Part shown: positions 8,505 to 17,061 of the stretch, piece after piece
Layout of the letters: every line of letters begins with the position of its first letter
How positions within the stretch are numbered: the stretch's first letter is position 1
Program-made: the position numbers and the translations under genes
The notes under the pieces: generated by a model
Database searches by the model: none
What the model was told of the DNA's origin: nothing
What the model saw: only the letters and a program-made list of their open reading frames with translations
From: Streptomyces macrolidinus
Lineage (GTDB): Bacteria > Actinomycetota > Actinomycetes > Streptomycetales > Streptomycetaceae
Direction: 5' to 3'
DNA length: 64,000 nt
Assembly (NCBI RefSeq): GCF_023887685.1
Contig: NZ_JAMWMR010000026.1
Span: 36,388-100,387 of the forward strand

Positions 8505-10261
8505 CAGATGACCGCGCCGGAGGTGAGGGACGCGCCGACCTCGGCGCCCAGGCCCTTGATGGTGCCCGTCTTGTGCGCGTTCAGCGGCTGCTCCATCTTC
8601 ATCGCCTCCAGGACGACGACCAGGTCGCCCTCCTTGACCTCCTGGCCCTCCTCCACGGCGACCTTGACGATCGTGCCCTGCATGGGCGAGGCGAGGGCGT
8701 CACCGGAGGCGAGGGGGCCGGACTTCTTGGCCGCCCGCCGCTTCGGCTTGGCGCCCGCCGCCAGCCCCGTACGCGCCAGGGACATGCCGAGCGACGAGGG
8801 CAGGGACACCTCCAGCCGCTTGCCGCCGACCTCGACGACGACCGTCTCGCGGCCCGCCTCCTCCTCGGCCTCCGCCTCAGCAGTCGCCGTGAAGGGCTTG
8901 ATCTCGTTGACGAACTCGGTCTCGATCCAGCGGGTGTGGATCGTGAACGGCTCGGCGGAGCCGGTCAGTTCCGGCGCGAAGGCCGGGTCCTTGACGACCG
9001 CGCGGTGGAACGGGATGGCGGTGGCCATGCCCTCGACCTGGAACTCCTCCAGGGCACGGGAGGCCCGCTGGAGAGCCTCCTCGCGGGTACGGCCGGTCAC
9101 GATCAGCTTGGCGAGGAGCGAGTCCCAGGCCGGGCCGATGACCGAACCCGACTCCACCCCGGCGTCCAGACGCACACCGGGCCCGGTCGGCGGGGCGAAG
9201 GTGGTCACGGTGCCGGGGGCGGGCAGGAAGTTACGGCCCGGGTCCTCGCCGTTGATGCGGAACTCGAAGGAGTGGCCGCGCAGTTCGGGGTCGCCGTAGC
9301 CGAGTTCCTCGCCGTCGGCGATACGGAACATCTCGCGGACGAGGTCGATACCGGCGACCTCCTCGGTGACCGGGTGCTCCACCTGGAGACGGGTGTTGAC
9401 CTCCAGGAAGGAGATCGTGCCGTCCACGCCGACGAGGAACTCCACGGTGCCCGCGCCCACATAGCCGGCCTCCTTGAGGATGGCCTTCGACGCGCGGTAC
9501 AGCTCGGCGGTCTGCTCGGCGGACAGGAACGGCGCCGGGGCCTCCTCGACCAGCTTCTGGTGGCGGCGCTGGAGCGAGCAGTCACGGGTGGAGACGACGA
9601 CCACGTTGCCGTGCTGGTCGGCCAGGCACTGGGTCTCCACATGGCGGGGCTTGTCGAGGTAGCGCTCGACGAAGCACTCACCGCGGCCGAAGGCGGCGAC
9701 GGCCTCGCGGACCGCCGACTCGTACAGCTCCGGAACCTCTTCCAGCGTGCGGGCGACCTTCAGACCGCGCCCGCCACCGCCGAAGGCGGCCTTGATGGCG
9801 ATCGGCAGGCCGTTCTCCTCGGCGAACGCCACGACCTCCTCGGCACCGGAGACCGGGTCGGGCGTACCGGCGACCAGCGGGGCACCGGCGCGCTGGGCGA
9901 TGTGCCGGGCGGCCACCTTGTCACCGAGGTCCCGGATGGCCTGCGGCGGCGGGCCGATCCAGATCAGCCCGGCGTCCAGCACCGCCTGGGCGAAGTGCGC
10001 GTTCTCGGAGAGGAAGCCGTAGCCGGGGTGGATGGCGTCCGCGCCGGAGTCCTTGGCGGCCTGCAGGACCTTCTCGATGTCCAGGTAGCTGGTGGCCGGA
10101 GTGTCACCGCCCAGGGCGAACGCCTCGTCCGCGGCACGGACGTGCAGGGCGTCCCGGTCCGGGTCGGCGTACACGGCCACGCTCGCGATCCCGGCGTCAC
10201 GGCAGGCCCGGGCGACACGGACAGCGATTTCGCCACGGTTGGCGATCAACACCTTGCGCAC
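8489..10261 (-). CDS. accA2: Acyl-CoA carboxylase biotin carboxylase/biotin carrier subunit
   Basis: A 590-residue alpha subunit that carboxylates its own biotin with ATP and bicarbonate and passes the carboxyl to a beta subunit such as PccB, making malonyl-CoA or methylmalonyl-CoA for fatty acid and polyketide synthesis. Seen: biotin carboxylase N-terminal domain (KVLIANRGEIAVR), ATP-grasp domain with GGGGRGLKVA and the EVNTRLQVEH catalytic segment, C-terminal BC domain, and a biotinyl domain with EAMKMEQPL near residue 555 carrying the biotinylated lysine. The GTG at 10261 follows a strong GGAGAGGGA site and gives the family's standard start. pccB, pccE and birA lie 2-4 kb away. A 17-bp tandem duplication covers the stop codon. 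Confidence 0.95.
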   Translation of the reverse strand: MRKVLIANRGEIAVRVARACRDAGIASVAVYADPDRDALHVRAADEAFALGGDTPATSYLDIEKVLQAAKDSGADAIHPGYGFLSENAHFAQAVLDAGLIWIGPPPQAIRDLGDKVAARHIAQRAGAPLVAGTPDPVSGAEEVVAFAEENGLPIAIKAAFGGGGRGLKVARTLEEVPELYESAVREAVAAFGRGECFVERYLDKPRHVETQCLADQHGNVVVVSTRDCSLQRRHQKLVEEAPAPFLSAEQTAELYRASKAILKEAGYVGAGTVEFLVGVDGTISFLEVNTRLQVEHPVTEEVAGIDLVREMFRIADGEELGYGDPELRGHSFEFRINGEDPGRNFLPAPGTVTTFAPPTGPGVRLDAGVESGSVIGPAWDSLLAKLIVTGRTREEALQRASRALEEFQVEGMATAIPFHRAVVKDPAFAPELTGSAEPFTIHTRWIETEFVNEIKPFTATAEAEAEEEAGRETVVVEVGGKRLEVSLPSSLGMSLARTGLAAGAKPKRRAAKKSGPLASGDALASPMQGTIVKVAVEEGQEVKEGDLVVVLEAMKMEQPLNAHKTGTIKGLGAEVGASLTSGAVICEIKD

Positions 10262-10614
10262 GATGGCTCCCTCTCCTTGAAACAAGCCGAGTTTAGGGAC
10301 TGCCGACACGAGGTTTCGACCCGTCCCCAGTGGTGAGCTTGCCCACACGGAGCGTGAAACCAGGCTCACTCAAGCTGTGAAATCCCTTGTCGCGCCGCCG
10401 CACATGGGGATCCTGCGGAAAACCCTAGCCCTCCGACGTGGTCGAGGTCTCTATGAAGTAGTCCCGCCGCAGCTCGTGTTTCTTTGTGGAGTCCCTACTA
10501 ATGGCCCAACGATTCTTTGCCTTCGCCGAACCCCTTGCCCCGTGGTTTACCCATGAGTAGCGTTCGGAGCATCTCAAAACTACTCGCGGTAACACGTGGC
10601 GCGCGCGAAGGTGG
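10262..10614. other. 353-bp intergenic region, divergent promoters
   Basis: This spacer separates accA2 (leftward) and a membrane protein (rightward). Reading leftward, a taaact hexamer at about 10290-10295 lies some 30 bp before the accA2 start and is a possible -10 element. The middle (10430-10590) is less GC-rich than its surroundings and has only very short open frames. I see no convincing gene or RNA. Confidence 0.4.
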
Positions 10615-11091
10615 GTGGGGTCGGTGGTCCGCAGGCCGGTGGCGGGGGTCGTGGCGGCCGTCCTCTTCGTGGAGGCGCTCGGCCTCGCGTTCGTGAACTG
10701 GTTCCTCGGTGTGGTCGTCGACCGGCAGGACATGTCCCTGGCCGGGCTCGACCCGCACACGATGTCCGTGTCGTCGAAGGCGGCCGGTGTCGTCTTCGGG
10801 CTCTACTTCGCGCTGTGCGCCCTGGCCGCGCTGCTGGTCGCCGTGCGCGACCGCGCTCCGTCCGGCTTCTGGCGCGTGCTGCTGGTCACCGCCGCCGTGG
10901 TGCACGCGCTGCTCGGGGCCTTCGCGATCGGCCTGCTCGGCTGGGGCGCGTTCGCGTGCATGATGCTCGTGCTCGGGCTGATCCTGCTTACCCTGATGAC
11001 GTACGACCGCCCGGCGCGCACCGCCGAGCCGGGCGACAGCGACGCCCCGAAGACCCCGGGAAGCGGCGGCACCGAGGCGGTCGCCCCCTGA
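10615..11091 (+). CDS. Four-helix membrane protein of unknown function
   Basis: A 158-residue protein with four predicted membrane helices (about residues 8-35, 55-78, 88-107, 110-130) and an acidic, disordered C-terminal tail ending in GTEAVAP. No catalytic motif is visible. It starts at a GTG (10615); another GTG at 10624 is equally possible, as there is no decisive ribosome binding site. It sits divergently from accA2 and convergently with maf, a position that I recall as conserved in Streptomyces. Function unknown. Confidence 0.75.
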   Translation: MGSVVRRPVAGVVAAVLFVEALGLAFVNWFLGVVVDRQDMSLAGLDPHTMSVSSKAAGVVFGLYFALCALAALLVAVRDRAPSGFWRVLLVTAAVVHALLGAFAIGLLGWGAFACMMLVLGLILLTLMTYDRPARTAEPGDSDAPKTPGSGGTEAVAP

Positions 11092-11102
11092 CGCCTACCG
11101 GC

Positions 11103-11723
11103 TCACTCCTCGCCAGTGGCCCACAACTCCGTGATCTGGACGCCCAGTTGGGCGAGCAGTCGGCGCACCATCGGCAGCGAGATGCCGATGACGTTGCCGT
11201 GGTCGCCGTCGATGCCGTCGATGAAGGGCGCCGAGCGGCCGTCGAGCGTGAACGCCCCGGCCACGTACAGGGGTTCACCGGAGGCGACGTACGCGGCGAT
11301 CTCCTCGTCCGTCGGCTCGCCGAAGCGGACCACGGTGGACGCGGTGGCGGACGCGTACCGGCCGCTGACCGTGTCGTAGACGCAGTGGCCGGTCTGGAGC
11401 GTGCCCGCACGGCCGCGCATCGCCTTCCAGCGGGCCGTCGCCTCCTCCGCGTCCGCGGGCTTGCCGAGGGCCTCGCCGTCCAGTTCGAGCACCGAGTCGC
11501 AGCCGATCACCAGCGCGCCCATGAGCTCGGGCTTCGCCGCCACGACGGAGGCCTTCGCCTCGGCCAGCGCGAGCGCGAGTTCCGCGGGGGTGGGGGCGGT
11601 GACGGCGTCCTCGTCGACCCCGCTCACCACGACCTCGGGCCGGAATCCGGCCTGGCGGAGGAGCCCGAGCCGGGCGGGGGACTGGGACGCGAGCACGAGA
11701 CGGCGGCGGGGCTGAACGGTCAT
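11103..11723 (-). CDS. maf: Maf-like nucleoside triphosphate pyrophosphatase
   Basis: A 206-residue Maf/Ham1-superfamily house-cleaning enzyme that hydrolyses non-canonical or modified NTPs to NMP and pyrophosphate. The phosphate-binding loop is LASQSPARLGLLR near the N terminus, followed by GCDSVLELDGEALGKP, which supplies the catalytic Asp and a conserved Lys, RGRAGTLQTGHCVYD, and GIDGDHGNVIGISLP near the C terminus. Length and motif order are normal for the family. It starts 37 bp after the mmpB stop on the same strand and is close to the acyl-CoA carboxylase genes, an arrangement usual in actinomycetes. Confidence 0.93.
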   Translation of the reverse strand: MTVQPRRRLVLASQSPARLGLLRQAGFRPEVVVSGVDEDAVTAPTPAELALALAEAKASVVAAKPELMGALVIGCDSVLELDGEALGKPADAEEATARWKAMRGRAGTLQTGHCVYDTVSGRYASATASTVVRFGEPTDEEIAAYVASGEPLYVAGAFTLDGRSAPFIDGIDGDHGNVIGISLPMVRRLLAQLGVQITELWATGEE

Positions 11724-11760
11724 GTGCTCAGCGTATCGGCGCCCCTCGGTCGCGCGCCCC

Positions 11761-11889
11761 TCATCGGGTGCCGATGACGATCATCGCCAGCACCATGGCC
11801 AGCGCCATGAGGACCCCCAGCCGCCGCAACATGTCCTGAGCGCGACGGAGTTCGTCGGGCGGCTCGTTCTCGGGGTCGGACCACAGCAT
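11761..11889 (-). CDS. mmpB: Morphogenic membrane protein MmpB (small)
   Basis: A 42-residue protein starting MLWSDPENEPP, with a short charged helix (ELRRAQDMLRRLG) and one C-terminal membrane helix (VLMALAMVLAMIVIG, residues 25-40). This matches my recollection of the Streptomyces small protein named MmpB, a single-pass membrane protein linked to morphological differentiation. The ATG at 11889 is used; a GTG 15 bp upstream would add MTIDG and cannot be excluded. It lies between pccE and maf on the same strand. The name rests on remembered sequence similarity, not on a search. Confidence 0.75.
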   Translation of the reverse strand: MLWSDPENEPPDELRRAQDMLRRLGVLMALAMVLAMIVIGTR

Positions 11890-12026
11890 GCCGTCGATCG
11901 TGACCCGGCGAGGCACCCCGGCGCCTGAGTACGCGTACTCAACTTGACCTGCGCCCGAGCGCGCGCAGGGGGCGCGGACGGTCCCGCCCACGCCCCCCTC
12001 GGTGTGCTCTGGTGCCTGCCGAGGCG

Positions 12027-12236
12027 CTAGCTCGGCCAGTAGGTGCGCGACCAGGACGCCGGTCCCGGCTGGGGCAGTCGGCGGCCCGCGATGCGCGCCG
12101 GGTCGGCCCAGGCGTCCGGTGTGCGCGCCGCGCCCGGCGGCACGGAGGCCGCCGCCGCGGCGCGCGCTCGGACCACCGCCAGTGCGGCGGCCAGCTCCTC
12201 CGGGGTCGGATTGCCCCGTACGACCTTGATCGTCAT
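12027..12236 (-). CDS. pccE: Acyl-CoA carboxylase epsilon subunit
   Basis: A 69-residue protein beginning MTIKVVRGNPTPEELAAAL, the diagnostic N-terminal segment of actinobacterial acyl-CoA carboxylase epsilon subunits, followed by an Ala-rich helix and a C-terminal Trp-rich tail (SWSRTYWPS). These short proteins bind the carboxyltransferase core and strongly raise activity of the AccA2-PccB complex. It begins 24 bp after the pccB stop, so it is in the pccB operon. The ATG at 12236 is chosen because the conserved segment starts there. Confidence 0.9.
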   Translation of the reverse strand: MTIKVVRGNPTPEELAAALAVVRARAAAAASVPPGAARTPDAWADPARIAGRRLPQPGPASWSRTYWPS

Positions 12237-12260
12237 CTCAGCTCCCACAGCTCAGGGGGC

Positions 12261-13844
12261 CTACAGGGGGATGTTGCCGTGCTTCTTCGGGGGCAGGTTC
12301 TCGCGCTTCGTCCGCAGCCCGCGCAGCCCGCGGACGATGTGGCGGCGGGTGTCGGACGGCATGATCACCGCGTCGATATAGCCGCGCTCGGCCGCGATGT
12401 ACGGGTTGAGCAGCGTGTCCTCGTACTCCTGGATCAGCCGGGCGCGGGTCGCCTCCGGCTCGTCCGCCTCGCCGATCGCGCGGCGGTGCAGGATGTTGAC
12501 CGCGCCCTGCGCGCCCATGACGGCGATCTGGGCGGTCGGCCAGGCCAGGTTCAGGTCCGCGCCCAGGTGCTTGGAGCCCATGACGTCGTAGGCGCCGCCG
12601 AAGGCCTTGCGGGTGATGACCGTGATCAGCGGGACCGTCGCCTCGGCGTAGGCGAAGATCAGCTTGGCGCCGCGGCGGATGATGCCGGTGTGCTCCTGGC
12701 CGACGCCGGGCAGGAACCCGGGCACGTCGACGAAGGTGAGCACGGGAACGTTGAACGCGTCGCAGGTCCGCACGAAGCGCGCGGCCTTCTCGCTGGCGTC
12801 GATGTCGAGGCACCCGGCGAACTGCATCGGCTGGTTGGCGACGATGCCCACCGGGTGGCCCTCGACCCGGCCGAAGCCGGTGACGATGTTCGGCGCGAAC
12901 AGCGGCTGCGTCTCGAAGAACTCGGCGTCGTCCAGGACGTGCTCGATCACCGTGTGCATGTTGTACGGCTGGTTCGCGCTGTCCGGGACGACCGTGTCCA
13001 GCTCGCGGTCCTCGTCGGTGACCGACAGGTCCGCCTCCTCCGGGAAGACCAGAGGCTCGCTGAGGTTGTTGGACGGCAGGTACGACAGCAACTGCTTGAC
13101 GTACTCGATGGCGTCCTTCTCGTCCCCGGCCATGTGATGGGCCACACCGGAGGCGGTGTTGTGGGTACGGGCGCCGCCCAGCTCCTCGAAGCCGACGTCC
13201 TCACCGGTGACCGTCTTGATCACGTCGGGGCCGGTGATGAACATGTGCGAGGTCTGGTCGACCATCACCGTGAAGTCGGTGATGGCGGGGGAGTAGACCG
13301 CGCCGCCCGCGCACGGCCCGACCACCAGGCTGATCTGCGGGATCACGCCGGAGGCATGGGTGTTGCGGCGGAAGATCTCGCCGTACGCGCCGAGGGAGGC
13401 GACGCCCTCCTGGATCCGCGCGCCACCGGAGTCGTTGATGCCGATGACCGGACAGCCCGTCTTCAGCGCGAAGTCCATGACCTTGACGATCTTCTGGCCG
13501 TAGACCTCGCCGAGGGCACCGCCGAAGACCGTGAAGTCCTGGGAGAACACGGCGACCGGACGGCCGTCGACCGTGCCGTAACCGGTCACGACCCCGTCGC
13601 CGTACGGCCGGTTCTTCTCCAGTCCGAAGTTGGTCGTACGGTGCCGGGCGAACTCGTCCAGCTCGACGAACGAGCCTTCGTCCAGCAGCAGTTCGATCCG
13701 CTCACGGGCCGTCAGCTTGCCCTTGGCGTGCTGCTTCTCGACGGCGCGCTGTGAGCCGGCGTGCGTAGCTTCCTGGACCCGGCGCTGGAGGTCCGCCAGC
13801 TTGCCCGCGGTGGTGTGGATGTCGATCTCTTCCGGCTCTGCCAT
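12261..13844 (-). CDS. pccB: Acyl-CoA (propionyl-CoA) carboxylase beta subunit, carboxyltransferase
   Basis: A 527-residue carboxyltransferase of the crotonase superfamily that moves the carboxyl group from biotin on AccA2 to an acyl-CoA, mainly propionyl-CoA in the PccB type, giving methylmalonyl-CoA. Both domains are present: N-terminal half with RERIELLLDEGSF, RDFTVFGG-type segment and INDSGGARIQEGV; C-terminal half with GVGQEHTGIIRRGAKL, KAFGGAYDVMGSK and GAQGAVNILHRR. The two GG-containing oxyanion-hole turns are intact. The acyl-length selector I recall from crystal structures (Asp in PccB) is within the GGARI-downstream region but was not verified. Divergent from birA with a 146-bp spacer. 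Confidence 0.94.
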   Translation of the reverse strand: MAEPEEIDIHTTAGKLADLQRRVQEATHAGSQRAVEKQHAKGKLTARERIELLLDEGSFVELDEFARHRTTNFGLEKNRPYGDGVVTGYGTVDGRPVAVFSQDFTVFGGALGEVYGQKIVKVMDFALKTGCPVIGINDSGGARIQEGVASLGAYGEIFRRNTHASGVIPQISLVVGPCAGGAVYSPAITDFTVMVDQTSHMFITGPDVIKTVTGEDVGFEELGGARTHNTASGVAHHMAGDEKDAIEYVKQLLSYLPSNNLSEPLVFPEEADLSVTDEDRELDTVVPDSANQPYNMHTVIEHVLDDAEFFETQPLFAPNIVTGFGRVEGHPVGIVANQPMQFAGCLDIDASEKAARFVRTCDAFNVPVLTFVDVPGFLPGVGQEHTGIIRRGAKLIFAYAEATVPLITVITRKAFGGAYDVMGSKHLGADLNLAWPTAQIAVMGAQGAVNILHRRAIGEADEPEATRARLIQEYEDTLLNPYIAAERGYIDAVIMPSDTRRHIVRGLRGLRTKRENLPPKKHGNIPL

Positions 13845-13990
13845 CGGGATGCGGCTCCCTGCTTGCTCATGGGGGACGAGGGGTGAGGTGCTAGGAGAAT
13901 GCTCAGAAGGGCGAACGGTTACTCATCCGTAGCGTAGTGCTGTGCCTACCGATCAGCAGTGCGGTGTTCAACACACCTAGGGTGGCTTGC

Positions 13991-14869
13991 ATGACGCCCC
14001 GAGACGCCTCTGACGCGAACGAATCCGGCGGCCCCGGCCGCTGGTCCGACCTGGACCGACCGCCCCTGAACGCCACCGCGCTGCGCCGGGCGCTGGTGCG
14101 GGAGGGCGGACTGTGGACCCGTATCGAGGTGGTGCCCCGCACGGGCTCCACCAACACCGATCTCGTCGCCCTCGCCGCGTCCGGCGACGCCGCCGAGGGC
14201 ACGGTCCTGGTCGCCGAGGAGCAGAGCGCCGCCCGCGGCAGGCTCGACCGCGTCTGGACGGCTCCGCCCCGCTCCGGTCTCTTCTTCTCGGTGCTCCTCG
14301 AACCGGCCGGGGTGCCGGTCGCCCGCTGGGGCTGGCTGCCGCTGCTGACCGGGGTGGCGGTGGCGACCGGGCTCGCGCGGGCCGCGGGCGTGGACACGGC
14401 ACTCAAGTGGCCCAACGACCTCCTCGTCACTGTGGCCGGGGAGGAGCGCAAGGCGGGCGGAATCCTCGCCGAGCGCGCGGGCGAGCACGGGATCGTGATC
14501 GGCATCGGCATCAACGTCTCCGTCCGCGCGGAGGAACTCGCGGTGCCCACGGCGGGCTCGCTGGCCCTGGCGGGCGCCCGCACCACGGACCGCGACCCGC
14601 TGCTGCGGGCCCTGCTGCGCTCCCTCGAGGACTGGTACGGCCGCTGGGTCGCGGCGGGCGGCGACCCGGTGGCCAGCGGCCTCCAGGAGACGTACGCGGC
14701 GGGCAGCGCGACCCTGGGCCGCCAGGTGCGCGCGGAGCTGCCCGGCGACCGCTTCCTCACCGGAGAGGCGGTCGCGATCGACGGCGACGGCCGCCTGGTG
14801 CTCGCGACCGCGGACGGGGTGCAGCAGCCGGTGGGCGCGGGGGACATCGTGCATCTGCGGCTGGCGTAG
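13991..14869 (+). CDS. birA: Biotin--[acetyl-CoA-carboxylase] ligase
   Basis: A 292-residue biotin protein ligase that activates biotin as biotinyl-AMP and attaches it to the lysine of carrier domains such as AccA2. Seen: GSTNTDLVALA, EEQSAARGRLDRVW (the adenylate-binding GRGRxGR-type loop in a divergent form), KWPNDLLV, and KAGGILAE, followed by a small SH3-like C-terminal domain (GEAVAIDGDGRLVL). There is no N-terminal winged helix, so it is a ligase only and not a biotin-operon repressor. The ATG at 13991 is chosen; the frame is open upstream to 13937. Divergent from pccB, so ligase and substrate complex are encoded together. Confidence 0.93.
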   Translation: MTPRDASDANESGGPGRWSDLDRPPLNATALRRALVREGGLWTRIEVVPRTGSTNTDLVALAASGDAAEGTVLVAEEQSAARGRLDRVWTAPPRSGLFFSVLLEPAGVPVARWGWLPLLTGVAVATGLARAAGVDTALKWPNDLLVTVAGEERKAGGILAERAGEHGIVIGIGINVSVRAEELAVPTAGSLALAGARTTDRDPLLRALLRSLEDWYGRWVAAGGDPVASGLQETYAAGSATLGRQVRAELPGDRFLTGEAVAIDGDGRLVLATADGVQQPVGAGDIVHLRLA

Positions 14870-15049
14870 TCCGGCGGCGGCGCGGCCCCGGAACGCGGCC
14901 ACCTCGGCAAACGGTGCGGCCCCGGTGCCGGGTGCCCGGGAGCCGTAGGGCTGCCGGAGGCAACCGGTTGAGGAGTGAGCTACCGCACACCTGCCGTAGA
15001 GTTGACCGCGGTCGATACCTGACCGCGGCAGATCGGAAGGGCAGCACGC

Positions 15050-16192
15050 GTGACCGTCGACGACACGGGCTCGGGCACGGGCGGACCCCTCGCCCCCGAC
15101 GGTGAGCCGGGGCGGGACGCACAGGCCGAATCCGACGAGAACCCTCTCGCGCTCCGCCTGGAACAGCTCATCCTGGGCGCCGAGCGCCGGTACACCCCCT
15201 TCCAGGCGGCCCGCAGCGCGGGCGTCTCGATGGAGCTGGCGTCCCGGTTCTGGCGGGCGATGGGCTTCGCGGACATCGGCCAGGCCAAGGCGCTCACGGA
15301 GGCCGACGTGCTGGCGCTGCGCCGCCTCGCCGGTCTGGTCGAGGCGGGCCTGCTGAGCGAGGCGATGGCGGTGCAGGTGGCCCGTTCGACGGGGCAGACC
15401 ACCGCCCGGCTCGCGGAGTGGCAGATCGACTCCTTCCTGGAGGGCCTCACCGAGCCCCCTGAGCCCGGCATGACCCGTACCGAGGTGACGTACCCCCTGG
15501 TCGAACTGCTCCTGCCGGAGCTGGAGGAGTTCCTCGTCTACGTCTGGCGGCGCCAGCTCGCCGCCTCGACCGGCAGGGTCGTCCAGGCCGCGGACGACGA
15601 GGAGATGGTCGACCGCCGGCTCGCGGTCGGCTTCGCGGACCTCGTGGGCTTCACGCGCCTGACCCGCCGCCTGGAGGAAGAGGAACTCGGCGAACTCGTC
15701 GAGGCGTTCGAGACGACCGCGGCCGATCTGGTCGCCGCGCACGGCGGACGGCTGATCAAGACCCTGGGCGACGAGGTGCTGTACGTGGCGGACGACGCCG
15801 GTACGGCCGGGGAGATCGCCCTGCGGCTCATCGAGACGATGGCGCACGACGAGACCATGCCGGAACTGCGCGTGGGCATAGCCTTCGGCACGGTGACCAC
15901 CCGCATGGGCGATGTCTTCGGTACGACGGTGAACCTGGCGAGCCGGCTCACCTCGATAGCCCCGCGGGACGCCGTCCTGGTCGACGGCGCGTTCGCGGAG
16001 GAGCTGATCCGTACGGCCGAGGCGCCCGCCTCCGAGGCGGAGGCCGCCGAGGCCGTGACCACCGCGGAGAAGGAAGGCGAGGAACCGCCCTCCTACCGGT
16101 TCGCGCTCCAGCCCATGTGGCAGCGCCCGGTGCGCGGCCTCGGCGTGATCGAACCCTGGCTGCTGGCGCGGCGGGACGGGACGCCGTCGTAG
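15050..16192 (+). CDS. cya: Class III adenylate cyclase
   Basis: A 380-residue soluble cyclase making cAMP from ATP. Residues 30-160 form an all-helical regulatory domain like that of mycobacterial Rv1264 (which senses pH); residues 185-330 are the cyclase homology domain with the first metal aspartate in VGFADLVGFTRL (about 197), the second in KTLGDEVLY (about 241), and VNLASRL near the transition-state residues. An acidic Glu/Ala-rich linker precedes the C terminus. The GTG at 15050 follows a GGAAGGG site. In Streptomyces this is the main source of the cAMP used by Crp in germination and secondary metabolism. The birA gene lies 180 bp upstream. Confidence 0.93.
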   Translation: MTVDDTGSGTGGPLAPDGEPGRDAQAESDENPLALRLEQLILGAERRYTPFQAARSAGVSMELASRFWRAMGFADIGQAKALTEADVLALRRLAGLVEAGLLSEAMAVQVARSTGQTTARLAEWQIDSFLEGLTEPPEPGMTRTEVTYPLVELLLPELEEFLVYVWRRQLAASTGRVVQAADDEEMVDRRLAVGFADLVGFTRLTRRLEEEELGELVEAFETTAADLVAAHGGRLIKTLGDEVLYVADDAGTAGEIALRLIETMAHDETMPELRVGIAFGTVTTRMGDVFGTTVNLASRLTSIAPRDAVLVDGAFAEELIRTAEAPASEAEAAEAVTTAEKEGEEPPSYRFALQPMWQRPVRGLGVIEPWLLARRDGTPS

Positions 16193-16206
16193 CCCGTCCT
16201 CCCTCC

Positions 16207-16248
16207 TCGCTCCCTCGACCGTTCGACTTGCTCCCTCAACCGTTCGAC
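16207..16248. repeat. 21-bp tandem duplication over a stop codon
   Basis: Two 21-bp copies (16207-16227 and 16228-16248, two mismatches) overlap the end of the leftward gene. The copy inside the gene carries the TGA stop; in the outer copy the same position is CGA. Confidence 0.85.
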
Positions 16249-16832
16249 GCGGACAGGTCGGTGACGCACAGCCCGATGACCGGGACGCACAGGTCCGAGG
16301 TGCTCGGGTGCGGGGCGGGGACCGGCGCCGGGGCCGGGTTGCGGGTGGTCGTGGTGGGGGACGGTACGGGCCGCGGCGACGCGGGTGTCGTCGGGCTCGG
16401 GAGGCCGCGGGTCCGTGCGGCCGTGGGGGTCGAGGGTGCCTCGGGGATACCGGTCGCGGGGTCGCTCGGTCGCGGGGCCGACGAGGCGGGCCGCTGGGTG
16501 GTGCGAGCCCTCGGGCTCGGGCTCGCGCTCACCTTGCCCGGTACGGCGGTCGCGGAGCGGCTCGCCGGACGCGGGGGCGGCGTGGCGGCGAGCGTGTCCG
16601 CCGCGCTGGTGGCAACGCCGGTGGGGTCGATCCGGGGCTCGGTCTCGACGGTCTGGCTGCCGCCCGTCGCCGACGGGGAGGCCAGGCGTACGAGGCTCAA
16701 CGCCCCGGCGGCGAGCGCCAGCCCGCCGACGGTGCGGGCCATGCGCCGGGGGCGGGGCTTGCGGTGCCGGCCCGCGGACCGGCGTCGAAGAGGAGCGTCG
16801 TGCGTCGTCGGCGTGGTGGCCGTGTCCGTCAT
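16236..16832 (-). CDS. Pro/Thr/Ser-rich membrane-anchored or secreted protein
   Basis: A 198-residue protein with a basic N terminus (RRRSAGRHRKPRPRR, residues 16-30), one hydrophobic segment (VGGLALAAGALSLVRLA, about 35-52), and a long, low-complexity Pro/Thr/Ser-rich region. It ends in a short cysteine-containing tail (DLCVPVIGLCVTDLSASNG). This suggests a type II membrane protein or an uncleaved signal peptide with an extended extracytoplasmic stalk. No enzymatic domain is visible. The ATG at 16832 follows a GGAAGGG site. It is convergent with cya, and its 3' end overlaps a 21-bp tandem duplication. Function unknown. Confidence 0.65.
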   Translation of the reverse strand: MTDTATTPTTHDAPLRRRSAGRHRKPRPRRMARTVGGLALAAGALSLVRLASPSATGGSQTVETEPRIDPTGVATSAADTLAATPPPRPASRSATAVPGKVSASPSPRARTTQRPASSAPRPSDPATGIPEAPSTPTAARTRGLPSPTTPASPRPVPSPTTTTRNPAPAPVPAPHPSTSDLCVPVIGLCVTDLSASNG

Positions 16833-17061
16833 GGTCGCCCTTCCCCGGTGTGTCCGCACTCCCCGCCACGGGTCATGTGGGTCATGACGGTGCGCAGGCT
16901 ATGAGCCGGGGGCGGCCGGGAAGGCGGAGACGGCCCGGATATCACCCGAACGGGGGTGTGCGGTTCCCTCTCACGGGAACTCCAGGAGGCTTCCGCCGGG
17001 GCGGCTTCGGCTGCGATGATCGACGCACAGGTTGTTAACCCGCGTTAACCGGGAGGGTGTC

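Noticed and set aside
10425..10614. A small gene in the accA2 upstream spacer
   Set aside because: The frames are short, with weak third-position GC, and no recognisable start with ribosome binding site; treated as a promoter region.
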